Of a DNA stretch of 64,000 bases, positions 53,826 to 64,000 are shown one piece after another. The notes under the pieces were generated by a model. The model saw only the letters and a list, made by a program, of their open reading frames with translations, was not told the DNA's origin and ran no database searches. Made by a program: the position numbers and the translations under genes. Where the stretch lies: the NCBI RefSeq assembly GCF_902148845.1, contig NC_043766.1, positions 18,812,594 to 18,876,593 on the forward strand, in the 5' to 3' direction. This DNA comes from Salarias fasciatus (taxonomy: Eukaryota; Chordata; Actinopteri; Blenniiformes; Blenniidae). Numbering within the stretch: the first letter of the stretch is position 1; every line of letters begins with the position of its first letter.

Positions 53826-56800
53826 AAAACAATGTTTATGGGTAAAAAGAAATGCGTGGGTATATTCGGATAGGTAATTATTTTGTGTACATGGTTATAC
53901 TAGCATTACGTTTGTAAAGAAGTAAATAGTAAAATGTAAACAAAGATAACTGTTAGGAACAATGTTCAGTGTTCTGCATGCCTATCATTTTTTAAGTAGA
54001 AATTTATATAACTTGTAATTTTGAACAGATTCAATAAAGTTAAAAAGAAAATCAAGGCAGAAATTCAGCAAAACAGAATAAAATATGTGCTGTAAAAAAA
54101 AAAAAAAAAGAAAAATGCAGCTGAATGAAGAGCTACTCTATAAGGGCACTTGGGAGGACATAGTGCCACCTTGTGGATCACTTATTTAATATTTCACTGC
54201 AATACATACCTGCATTATTTTGTCTCCCATCATCAAACCTGCAACATCAGCTGGTCCTCCTGGTGATATCCGGGTCACATAGATGCCCTTTAAACAATTA
54301 ATCACATATTTAATTACAGCCACATAACTTACAGGGACCACATGTTTATATAGGCTATTTAAACACTGAAAAAAAAAAAAGAAAATATCACAGATATAAA
54401 ATGACAATGAAATTTACAGTGTGATGACTCTGACTGAATGGTGTTAGAGTCCATCTAACAACGGGTAATTGTTCTTCGACAACAACAGGGACCCTACACA
54501 CCATTACTAGGCACAGTAGTCTGTAAATAGTATGGTACTATAATGGCCACGCTTACATGTTTTAATTAAATGAACGATTTACACCAACATCACAATGAAT
54601 TCATTCTCAAACCCCATTATTTTAGCACATATTAGTATTTTCAATGCAACCATTTGTGCATAATGTGGCAGCAAAAGATGATGCAAGAACAAGTCAGTTG
54701 TGCATTTTGGGTGAGAGATCCTGGTAAACCCTCAAACATCACATTTATCTCACAACAGTACATCCTGTTATAAATGCGGTCTGTGACTATCAGCAGTAGA
54801 GGATGAATGAATACATGGGTAAAGCGTGAAGTTACGACTTCAAAATATGATGTTGAAATTTTCATCTGTTTTTCAAATGTTTACAAGTTTAAAATTGCTC
54901 TTCTCTCTGGATTTCAGGAGAATATCATTAAAAACAGACAAAACTACAAATTCTGTGTCAATCTCTGCTCTGTACTCTGCAGAATATGATGATGTGCTTC
55001 TTTCCTGACTATATTATTTACAACTTTTTGGGGTGCTGATTCAATTTAAATTTCAATTCTTGTCATTTTTGTGCTCTTTTTAGTTGGGTTTAACACACGA
55101 CCACTTGAAAAAGTTGAATGTTGATGTCTACAGACTATTTCAGGAGGCATAGTTCCCCAAAAAAATACACATCACATCCAAATTAAATTTTTTATACTGA
55201 ACTTTTTCAAAAGCTTTGCCAGTGTATTAAAGATGCAAAAATAAAAGCATAAAAGATAGAGTTTTCTTAAAACCCAGTCATTTCTTTTGCATTTCTTCTT
55301 AAAATACAGTATATATTAGTGCATTTTAAACTGCAAAAACAAGATAATACAAAAAGACCTATCATAAACAAAAGTAGCGTAAGTATATTACTGTTAAACT
55401 AATATATCTAAAAGGTGACTTTAAGTATTTTTCAACCCGGCTTGCTACACATAAAACTAGAGTGAAGTATTTAAAGTTTTGGGGGTGGAAAAAATGTTGC
55501 AAAAAATCAATCTAAAAATCACTAAATAATAAATCCCAATATTTATGTGACTCGATTTTTCCCCACCCCTAAAACATACGAGTGTTAGTTTTCAGAAGCT
55601 TCCCAGGAATCAGGAAACATTCATATATTTCAACCTTGTGAATGTCTATGAAATATGTCCAAAATATTTAAATTGAAGTGTGGAAGTTCAAAACAGAGAA
55701 GACCATAATGTGAGCTTGAGGCACACACCTTCAGGATTGCAGCACATGCCTTTTGACTCATGTTTATACCTCCAGCTCATAAATACAGCGAGCAGGTTGG
55801 TCAGATTTAACTTTGTATAAACTTGCAGTTTGTCTTTCGATGATTCAGACAGTTGATCATAATTTATTGCCTCCTAAGGCCGGGAGTGACGTGTTTCAAC
55901 CTGTTCAGAAACATGCAAGTGAAGACTGAAATAAAAAGTGCACATATTAATACAACAGTAGTCCCACCAGCTCCTCAGTGAAAAGTCGGCAAGAACCTTC
56001 TAATGAATTCAAACAGAGAACTATTTAAAGCTGCAGTAGTCAAACAGATTATTAGAGTTTTTGATTAAACTTGTTTCCATGTTGGCATATGAATAAATGG
56101 CCTGTAAATGAGAATTGAAAGAGACAAATACTCCCCTCTATATACAATAAGTTGCATTTTACTGAAAACCAAAACTCTTCACTTCAGTAACTTCAACGCT
56201 TTTTTTTCTCCAACAGATTCAATCATAAAATAAGATGAGTACTGAAGTGTAGCTTCAAAATGTATGCCAGATGTCACCTCAGTATTCATGGCTTCATCTT
56301 TTCACATACTGACTCTCTGGGACACAAAACACAGACATTTATATCCCCAAAGAACCTAGAGAAATCCACATTACACACTGCATTTAATCAGATATTGAGT
56401 TACACCTGTGTTCAGCTATGTTCGATAATCACATTAAAAAAAATCTTACTCACTAAAATTTTTAACCACTTAATGTTATAGAGTGTCAATAGATACTGCT
56501 TCGTTGTTTGTTAACTTCAATATAGTTTTGTTTTGCTATGCTTTTTGCCTAGGCTCAGGACCCACATTTGGATTGACCCCCACCCGTTGAGAAACACCAT
56601 TACAACAGTAGTTTTGTATGAAAATCTACTCTTGGACCTGACCGTTCCTCTGCATAACTCTGTCATGACACAAACTGTAGCATCCTCCATGCATTCATTG
56701 TATCTAAAGAGCTGATGACTACAAACAGGATTTCAATAAATTATTCAAGAAGAAGAAGGGATATTTATGTCTGGTAGATCATTTCTGTGTTGCAATTTTG

Positions 56801-59395
56801 CATTGCAGAAATAAATCTTTCAAACAATGATCATTTCACTTTAGAATGACACCATATCTGAAATGAAAAGGCATTTGTGGGATGAGCAGCTGATCTGAGT
56901 ATGTGGGTAGCACTCCCCAAACGTTTTGCAAATCCTTTGTGCAAACGTCTCTTTCTTGACACATGTTTAGAGATTCTGGTGTCGACAAACAGGAATCTGA
57001 ATGGTAACGCTCAATGGGAAAAGATACGAAGGGGAGTTTTTGCTGCCAGTGGTAATCCAACACCTCCACAATGTGGGACCAAACTAGAATTCAGGAGTGT
57101 GAAGGACCATTAAAGTTACGGGATCAGCTTGAGCACGTTGTGAGTGCCACCATGACTGACTTGTGGCAAATGTTGGTTAAAGAATGGCATTCATCCCACT
57201 AGAGTGTGTTTCCAGGCTGGTGACCACCGTGAGGAGATAGTTTCCGGCTGTTGTGGCTGTGTATGCTTCCTCCACATTCTGCTAAGGCTCTTGTTGATTG
57301 AACAATTCACATTTTAAAGATGTCAACAGGTGTTGTTTCTTCTAACTCAATCATCCAACCCATCAAAAAACACCAACTGCAAACAAAAGACGTTTGGATC
57401 CAGCAGAGTTCAATAAGGCCCCGATGTGGCACCATCTACAGGGGAAATAACCAGGCTTTTCAATATTATGAGATTTATTACCGAACAGCACTGCTACAAC
57501 AAAGAAATAATCTAGCAAACACAAATTTCCATCCTTTGTGTGTGAACTTTGCTTACTTTATCAGCCTTGTCCTCAGAGAAAGGATTCTGCGCAGGGTCCT
57601 GATCAATCCCTCCTCCGATGCTGAAACCCAAGATCAGATTATCTCCTTGCCGCAATTTCTGGATCTCAATTCGTTGCTGTTTAGCAGAGAGAGAGAAAAA
57701 AAAAACAGAATTTCAAATTAAACACAATTTCTTGTTTAGAGTACAGTGGGAGGTGGAAAAACACAGTCTCTTTTGTTTTACAACTATTACAATCAGAAGA
57801 AACTCCAGGTCTTTTGAGGTTAATTTTTCGAAAAGCTAAATGTGCAACGACATTAAAATCCCGTTCCAGATGTACATCTAAAACCTGCAGAAAGACAAAA
57901 GGAAGAGAGACCGCTAATGTGTTGTTTTACATGGCACTGAGATACTGGTACATTCACCACTGATGCTTCACTGCAGGCGAAGAGCTGAATTCTTGAGGCT
58001 GTTTCTGAGTCGTCCTCTCTGGGATGGACAGTTTATTAATGGCGCCCTGCCCTTGACACTGACATGCAGCTGCAGGCTCATACCAGGACCAGATGACTCT
58101 GATGGAAAGACCTCTCAAATACAATGCCTGTCTCTGTGTGTGTTGTGAATAATCAGAGTCTCTCAGTGGTGTGGTTGGTAGAATGAAGTCTGAGGATGAC
58201 TGGGACCACCTCTGGGTGTTTGTCAGTCAGACAGGATGTGGCAGCACTACAGAACGTTCCTTCTCTGTCACTTTGAAAAGAGGTATATGAACCTTACAGA
58301 TCCACCTTTTGCTGCACTGTTCATGAATATGTAGTGAATTGGTTGAATTACTGTGGTCACATTTTTGAATCACCATTAGAAGAGCACAGGTGTTTCTGGG
58401 TGAATTTTCTTTGGGTATTCTGGTGTTATTCCAAAGTCCAACAAACATGCATTTGACACTTGGTGGTTCTAAATTTAAGTGTAGGTGTGATTGTAAGTCT
58501 GATTGTCTATTTTGTTTGTTTTGAATGTGAGGACCAAACAAAAACAATGCTCAGAAAAAAACAACAGATGAAACCCGAATATAGTATGGAACAATATAGT
58601 AATAATTATTGATTGACTTCTGTAAAATTCTATAATGCAAAAAAACAAAACAAAACAAAGATAAAAATAAGAAAAATAAGTGTTGTGATCGAATACACTC
58701 CATTAATAATGAAAAATTGGATACTGTACAATCTGCTGAGCCTTGGCAGATGGGTGAGAGTAAAATATAAAACAATCACTGACATATGAGGGAGAAAAAT
58801 GATACATGAACGGACTATTTCATTGTCCTGCTCATCTACTTCTCGTCTAGTAAATCAAAAGCTCATAAAATCCCATCTCTCAAGAGCTTATTTACATGGA
58901 TGTGTTAGCCAGAGCTCCTCTCTGATGTCTCAAAGTCTGAAGAACAGTCGACAATGTTAACAGTGTAACGTTGCAGCTCGACCAGGAAAACCGAACCACG
59001 GCAGAGGTGACGCCCATTTTTTTTTCAGTAGTTAGCTGTGAAAGCTGTGAAGACATTTAAATCCTTTAAAGTGACACAAAGTCACACTTTACAGCTAAAG
59101 AAACCATGAAAGTTCAAACATCGTTGATTCGATGAGTTATTTAATTACATCCAGCCACGCGAGGCGGAAACACGTATCTACTGTTTAAACTTAATGGAAA
59201 ACAGTCTCGTTGCGGTGAATATATGTGACATTAGTTAATGGGCGTCACGTGGGACAGTTAGAATGATTTTATCTTAAAGTAGAAACGGAAAAAAAGAGTC
59301 GCAGCGCTGAACAATAGAGTCCCGTTGAATGGAACTGGCTCTACTTCCAAACTTACCGTAACAACAGTCACCGGCTGGCCTGGGACGAAAGACAT
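53578..59395 (-). CDS. tax1bp3: Tax1-binding protein 3 (TIP-1), single PDZ protein
   Basis: The four coding exons 59395-59357, 57676-57557, 54287-54210 and 53727-53578 give 128 residues (human 124), all GT-AG. The protein is almost only one PDZ domain and acts as a soluble competitor for PDZ ligands such as beta-catenin and inward-rectifier potassium channels. Exon 1 gives MSFVPGQPVTVVT. Exon 2 gives QRIEIQKLRQGDNLILGFSI, with the ligand-binding loop ILGFSIGGG, then DQDPAQNPFSEDKADK. Exon 3 gives GIYVTRISPGGPADVAGL, and exon 4 gives VNGWDMTMMTHDQARKRLTK and the tail. The start was set by homology to MSYIPGQPVT; an open frame continues upstream to 59572 but is probably 5' UTR. The last exon is bracketed by long UG and CA tracts. 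Intron 2 carries a Tc1/mariner remnant. Confidence 0.95.
53733..53823. repeat. (AC)n tract at tax1bp3 exon 4 acceptor
   Basis: About 91 bases; the transcript reads UG and the repeat ends only about five bases before the last exon. Confidence 0.97.
56900..57420 (+). mobile_element. Tc1/mariner transposon remnant (transposase 3' part)
   Basis: The sequence GGGATCAGCTTGAGCACGTT (57120) corresponds to the Tc1 family's WDQLE region. TGGTTAAAGAATGGCATTCA (W..L..EW) and CAGGCTGGTGACCACC follow, then GGCTGTTGTGGCTGTGTATG and the typical post-stop sequence with TGTTTCTTC and CAATCATCCAACCCATC. The reading frame is interrupted several times (stops after the EWHS-like residues) and the 5' part is missing or unrecognisable. 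It lies in tax1bp3 intron 2, opposite in sense. Confidence 0.65.
58340..58520 (+). mobile_element. SINE 3' fragment
   Basis: It contains CCAAAGTCCAACAAACATGC, GGTGGTTCTAAATTTAAGTG and TAGGTGTGATTGTAAGTCTG, matching the middle of the GGATGGAT-tailed SINE. It lies in tax1bp3 intron 1. Confidence 0.55.
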
Positions 59396-59563
59396 GGCTG
59401 TGGGCTCGCTGAGGCGCTCAAGGCGAAGAAACTTGTAGTAAAGCAGTGGGTTTTTTTCCCCCAGCACAAAAACAAGGAAAAGCGAGGCGTTTCTCAGGGG
59501 GACAACTTCCCGGCCCTCGACATCTGTTACAGCGGGACGAACCCGAACCAAATGCTTCCCGGA

Positions 59564-59571
59564 TGACGTCA
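59564..59571. promoter_or_regulatory. Palindromic CRE (TGACGTCA), tax1bp3 promoter
   Basis: A perfect cAMP-response element lies about 170 bases upstream of the tax1bp3 start codon in a CpG-rich stretch (59380-59640). No TATA box is evident. CREB/ATF binding is inferred from the motif only. Confidence 0.55.
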
Positions 59572-60458
59572 CCGCGATTTACGGCTCGGAACGTTTGCCC
59601 GTTTCCCCACACCTTGATAATCCGGGCGGGCGGTGCTTAATCACTGACCGTCGCTCTGCTCTGCTCTGCACAGATGTGGACATCAAATCGGTAATCTTTG
59701 CGCCCTGCTCGGGTCAGAGAAGCTTGTAATTCGGGGAATGGCGAATCACAGATACTTTAGGTCCAGAGAACACACGCAGCCCAGTTTAATATGGAGGTGG
59801 CCAGTCCAAGTAACTTTAAAAACAACACTATTCAAATGTAACAATTTGGCTTAGTGCAAAGACATAAGAGGACAAAATTTGAATAAAGAAATTCTAATAC
59901 CTAACATTCTATTTTCAACAATCAAACGTGCATAGGAATATCAAGACCTGTATTTGCTTGTTGAAGTTAGTTGTATCCAGAACAAAAATACACCAAAGGT
60001 TTTGACTTTGAGATTGATCATCTTGAAATACAATGACTACCAGCAGTTTTCAGCTACAAGGCCAGGCAACTTGCTAGGTTTGGTTGACCATGACCACATC
60101 ATCATCAGCAACTATATATTTAAAAGTTATAATGTTCATGATGGTTTCTTTGATTGTTGTTATTTTAACAGATTCACTTTCACAGTGCCTATAAGGCTAA
60201 TGCTACATCACTAACATTGTAGTACCTCATTGTTGCATCGCTGATTTATCGGCTAAGGTCTCTGTTATGTTGTTTCTGTTGTTCTTACTAAAACTGTGCA
60301 ATTATGTTACATTTACATGATGATTGATATTCAGCTTCCTTTCTAATGATGCCCTCCAATCTCACAACCCTTGAAGAAGATAAACCATCATAAAAGGCGG
60401 ATGGATGAACTCTCAACTGGCTACGCCAAGTTTATTCACTTTGCACATGTGTAATCAC

Positions 60459-60500
60459 CCCCCCCCCCACACACACACACACACACACCACCACCACCAC
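60459..60500. repeat. C-run, (AC)n and (ACC)n tract
   Basis: A short compound simple repeat. Confidence 0.93.
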
Positions 60501-61924
60501 CATCTACCCCCCTCCCAAAAAAAAAACAAACAAAAAAAGAACCAAAAAAAAACAAAACAAGAATTTTGAATTCTGAAGTACAGTTTGGCTGACAAAGAAA
60601 TCAAACCAAGTTCGATACGTTTGCAGAACTAGTCCTACATTTTCTTTTCTTTGTTTTTTTTTTTTTTTTAATGATCTATGTAATTTGGAATTAAGAAGTT
60701 CATCATGATACAGAACATTCAAGGTGAAGTGGATAATGTTTGGGGGTTCGAAGCAGTGACAGGCCTTGATGATAGAGTGTGACATACTGGGATGTGGAGA
60801 TGCGTCTTATCTCTATGTTGGACCAGTACTTAGAGCACTCATCTTACTTTGTGTTTGAGAGCATTCCCCTCTCCTTAAAACAGCATTCACTTTGGGTATC
60901 ATGGCTTCTTCCCATAGTCCAAGAGTTTGAATATGTGTTGGCTGAAAATGGCACTCTTTGTTCTTTATTTATGTAAAGCTGTTACAGCACATGGATGGAT
61001 TTGAATGCACCAGAGGTAATGATTTTTATTTAGACACAGAGGATGCACGGTCAACCATCTAACCAACACCTCTTTAAAGATTCGGCATGATTTTTAAATG
61101 ATTGCCCTTTATGAGAAAAACATTGTTTTTATGAGCTTGATATGAAGGATTTCAGCCTGATTTGACATGCTAAATGATCCCCACACCTGACTCTATAACT
61201 GTAGGAGGCTCAGTCCACCTGATAATGGTTCTTGGTAAAGCTGGAGTCTGGCAGTTATTGTGCAGTACTGGAAATACATTGCAGACTTAACATTTCAAAA
61301 TGCTTTATTCAAACAGTTCTATCACAGTTAAATCATTCATTTGATAAACAGACACAGACATAACATCCTCTGCAGAATTTACATTTCTCATGAAAGTTGC
61401 GATTCAAATGTAGGACACAATTATTTGCTGTGAGAATTGCGTCTTTGTTGGTAAAACATTTTAAAAGCACATTTGCCTGAAGGTTTCTACATATGAAAAG
61501 AGCTTCACCATGACCAGACATTGTTCCTCTGTTGTCCAGCTTTTCTGTGATACATCTGATAACAGATCTGATCGTGATACCAGGTCACACCACCACTCCT
61601 GCATAAAGGGTGACTGTTGGTCCCGATTTACATATGATGATTGAAACTTCCTCTAGCTGTCTTCATGCCATTAACAAAGAAGTACATACAGAAACATGGC
61701 TATTTCATTGGAAGCCTGTCAAGTTAAGCTGAAAAAAAGATAGAATGACCGAGGTGGTTTCATCTTGAAATTACATTGGATTATATTTGTTGCACTCCTT
61801 GAAGACAAAAGAAAACATTACAAACTTGACAATGTGGACACAGATTATAAAATAGTTACAAAAGTCAAAAGGCACAGTTTAGCATTCAGGCAAAGTAAAA
61901 TATGATGTTAATGTTGTTACTTAA

Positions 61925-62147
61925 AGGTGCAATGGACGATGTTTTAGCCAATGAATGGCGTGATGCGAGTGTCAACTATTGGTTCTCTAACATGTCAATC
62001 ACGCTGGAGAAACGCTTGCGTAACGCCGTCAAGCGCACTCATAGGAGCAGCAGAGCAGGTAGGATGGTCTGGCGCACGCACGTTTTTCAAAAAGCGAGTA
62101 ACAGACGTTTGGCTTCGACTTTTTTGAGAAAATCGTCCGTTACACCT
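61925..62147. mobile_element. TTAA-flanked MITE (copy B)
   Basis: The termini AGGTGCAATGGACGATGTTTT and AAAATCGTCCGTTACACCT are inverted repeats bordered by TTAA on both sides (61921-61924 and 62148-62151). Its right half shares GAGCAGCAGAGCAGGTAGG and AAAGCGAGTAACAGACG with the copy at 6854-7308 but is half the length, so copy A carries extra internal sequence. Confidence 0.8.
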
Positions 62148-62715
62148 TTAAGTAAAAGTGAGATCTGCTAGTTGTGATTGAGGGAATGACCCCTCCTCTG
62201 GCTTTACCCCTCTTCATGGGTGGGATGAAATGTATCACATATAATGATTAGAGCTAGTTCACAGACCAGACAAAACTGAATAAATATATGTATTTCCTAA
62301 GTAAAGCAGTGCTGTTTATTCTCACCCATCAAGAGTAAAATTTGCTTGATTAATTCATAACTCACACTAAAAACAAGTAAGTAAGCCCATAGTGTATCCA
62401 TGCAGCCCATGCAACTCAAACATACGAGCATTATTGTTTTGCATTTTATATTTTCTGTACGTTATTGCATTTTGTTACATTGTGCTTTACTAAAACAATA
62501 AGTAAAACATGTTACTTCATCCGAATTAATATTAGTTCCATAAATTGTAAATCTAATGCCAGGTACAAAACAAAATCTTTACTCCCAATAAAACAGCTAG
62601 TCTGGATTCGTCTGTCAAACTGTTGTCTTGTACAATGTGGAGAAGAAATCAACCTTGTAACCTACTAACCTTTGGATTTACTAAACTATAACACGTATTG
62701 GTCATGAAGTGAGTT

Positions 62716-62721
62716 TTTATT
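62716..62721 (-). other. Polyadenylation signal, SH2 adaptor gene
   Basis: AATAAA on the minus strand lies about 75 bases after the stop codon, implying a short 3' UTR. Confidence 0.6.
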
Positions 62722-62795
62722 ACCTTTTTTGCTTCTGTTTTATAAAGGCAGTGCATACCAGCATTAGATCATCTCACTAGGATACATGCTGTGTA

Positions 62796-63963
62796 TCAGT
62801 GGCCTGGTGCAAAAGGTGGAGGTGTGAAGTATTCTTGGGGTAAACCTTGGCCAGTCTGTCTAACATCAGTGCAGGGGTAAGACAGCGCTGTCCCACTAAA
62901 GGTCCGCTCCCTGTCAATCGCCTGGTACTCATTCTCCGCATGGTCAGTTTCTGCCTTGGGAATTTCTGCGTATGTAGTATCTTGTGAATTGCTTCGCTTC
63001 TTTTGGAATTTCTTTTTGAGGTTCCTAAAGTTGGTGACGACTGACACCTTTGCCTCCAGTTGTTTTCCTGGCTGAGTGTTGGTAATCGCTGCTGCTTGCT
63101 CACCGCTGGTGGACGTGTTCTCCGGCGCAGACACAGTTCTTGTACAAACCTGATTGAGCCTCAGAGGCACGCTGCTCCGAGAAGGGACCTCAGGAGGCTG
63201 GCTGGCTGAAGGGTTTTCAGCTGCGTATCTCTTCCTGGGTATTGGCACAGGCTGTGGTTCAAGAATATGAAAGAGACAACATAGAAACCTGTTAGAAAAA
63301 TAACATGCTTATTTTTAATTGATGGGTAAAGGTGATGTGAACGAAACTTGACAGATAGTGTGGTTTCATGGTTTCTGTACATTCTCACTTTAATTCTGAG
63401 AAATGGTCAATTATTTTGAGAAATGTCTGTGCAACAAAGTTCATCTTCTTACAGTTAACCTGACAACCGCCCAGACCAGCAAAATATGTTGGATATGAAT
63501 TGATAAGTGTGTTGCAAATATCTATAAACACTGAGTTTGTAGAAATGTCTGTATTTTCACATTATAATTCATCATCAACATTCCTACATATCAAAACTCA
63601 TGCTTAAAAAAACAAGATACCCTTGAAAAAATATCTAATTAGCTCTAATTATAACCTTGCAAATATTTTGAAATTCACTGCTGTTGTTGAATGTGTTTTT
63701 ACCTTAACAGGAAGTGGTATGGCAGGTTGTGTAAACTCAACATCCAAACAAGGGTAAAGCCTATTTGGAGAAAGGACTTCAGAGCTGATCAGGTTGGTGG
63801 GTCGATAAGGAAGAGCTGGTGGGATTTCTTCTTCTTCTTCTTCTGCAGCTGCTTGGTGACTTGTGTGAGGGAACAGCAGGTTGTTTGGAGGCAAACTGCT
63901 ATTTGGTTTTGGATGCTTTTGTGGAAACAGCAGTTCTGCATAGTTGGTCATATCATTTGAGGG
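62796..63963 (-). CDS. hsh2d: Haematopoietic SH2 adaptor (HSH2D-like), C-terminal part
   Basis: The last two coding exons are 63963-63703 and 63251-62796, joined in phase 0, giving 238 residues. The exons for the SH2 domain lie beyond the window edge. The visible part is a disordered, proline-rich tail. It has tyrosine motifs TNYAELLF, TTYAEI and NEYQAI, an acidic run AAAEEEEEEIPP, proline-rich PVPIPRKRY and PPEVPSRSS, and a basic NLKKKFQKKRS. The end LPQEYFTPPPFAPGH closely resembles human HSH2D (LPEEYQQPPPFAPGYC), and TNYAELLF aligns with its DYEDLF after the SH2 domain; both comparisons are from memory. HSH2D is a T- and B-cell adaptor downstream of antigen-receptor signalling. SH2D2A is the main alternative. 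Confidence 0.75.
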
Positions 63964-64000
63964 CTTACATGAGACCAAACAGAGAAACAAAAGAGAGCAG

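Larger units (their letters stand above)
59645..62700. other. Intergenic stretch between tax1bp3 and the SH2 adaptor
   Basis: No coding exon was recognised. It has a C-run and AC/ACC repeat at 60459-60500, a faint SINE-like stretch at 60765-60950 and the MITE at 61925-62147. The lower part probably belongs to the downstream flank of the SH2 adaptor gene. Confidence 0.5.

Overview
This window looks like nuclear DNA from a ray-finned (probably percomorph) fish. Its genes are split by short introns with vertebrate splice signals. The proteins match fish and human families, and the spacers hold many (CA)n tracts, tRNA-derived SINEs with GGATGGAT tails and small TTAA-flanked inverted-repeat elements. 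It is not a prokaryotic or viral window. I found no CRISPR array, operon or obviously new multi-gene system.

I can build seven protein genes. Positions 498-2035 (+) encode a small CC chemokine closest to CCL25. Positions 12506-16722 (-) encode the AMPK-related kinase NIM1 (nim1k), complete in four coding exons. Positions 18113-21621 (+) encode the histone-fold subunit of DNA polymerase epsilon (pole4), four exons. Positions 28962-31087 (+) encode a second, more basic CC chemokine with CCL19/21-like features. Positions 35374-42558 (-) encode a glial-type glutamate transporter of the EAAT1/SLC1A3 clade in ten coding exons, with a probable non-coding first exon near 43640-43735. Positions 53578-59395 (-) encode the single-PDZ protein TAX1BP3 in four exons. 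Positions 62796-63963 (-) hold the last two coding exons of a haematopoietic SH2 adaptor (HSH2D-like) that runs off the right edge.

The spaces between genes are mainly repeats. Positions 5650-9165 are a very decayed Ty3/gypsy retrotransposon fossil that later received a SINE and a TTAA-type MITE; a second TTAA-type MITE abuts its right limit. A 1.2-kb fold-back element fills part of pole4 intron 1. Further TTAA-type elements lie in slc1a3 (39188-39697) and before hsh2d (61925-62147), and a Tc1/mariner remnant sits in tax1bp3 intron 2. SINE copies of several ages are scattered on both strands. The long gene-poor stretches are 21.9-28.6 kb, 43.8-53.4 kb and 59.6-62.7 kb.

The genes do not form a pathway. 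Two chemokines and a lymphoid SH2 adaptor share the window with housekeeping (pole4), neural/glial (slc1a3) and signalling (nim1k, tax1bp3) genes. The points most worth a second look are: the shifted activation-loop threonine of NIM1; long UG repeats placed directly at 3' splice sites, above all the matched UG/CA pair that brackets the last tax1bp3 exon; two GC-AG introns; four N-glycosylation sequons in one slc1a3 exon; and the long inverted repeat in pole4.
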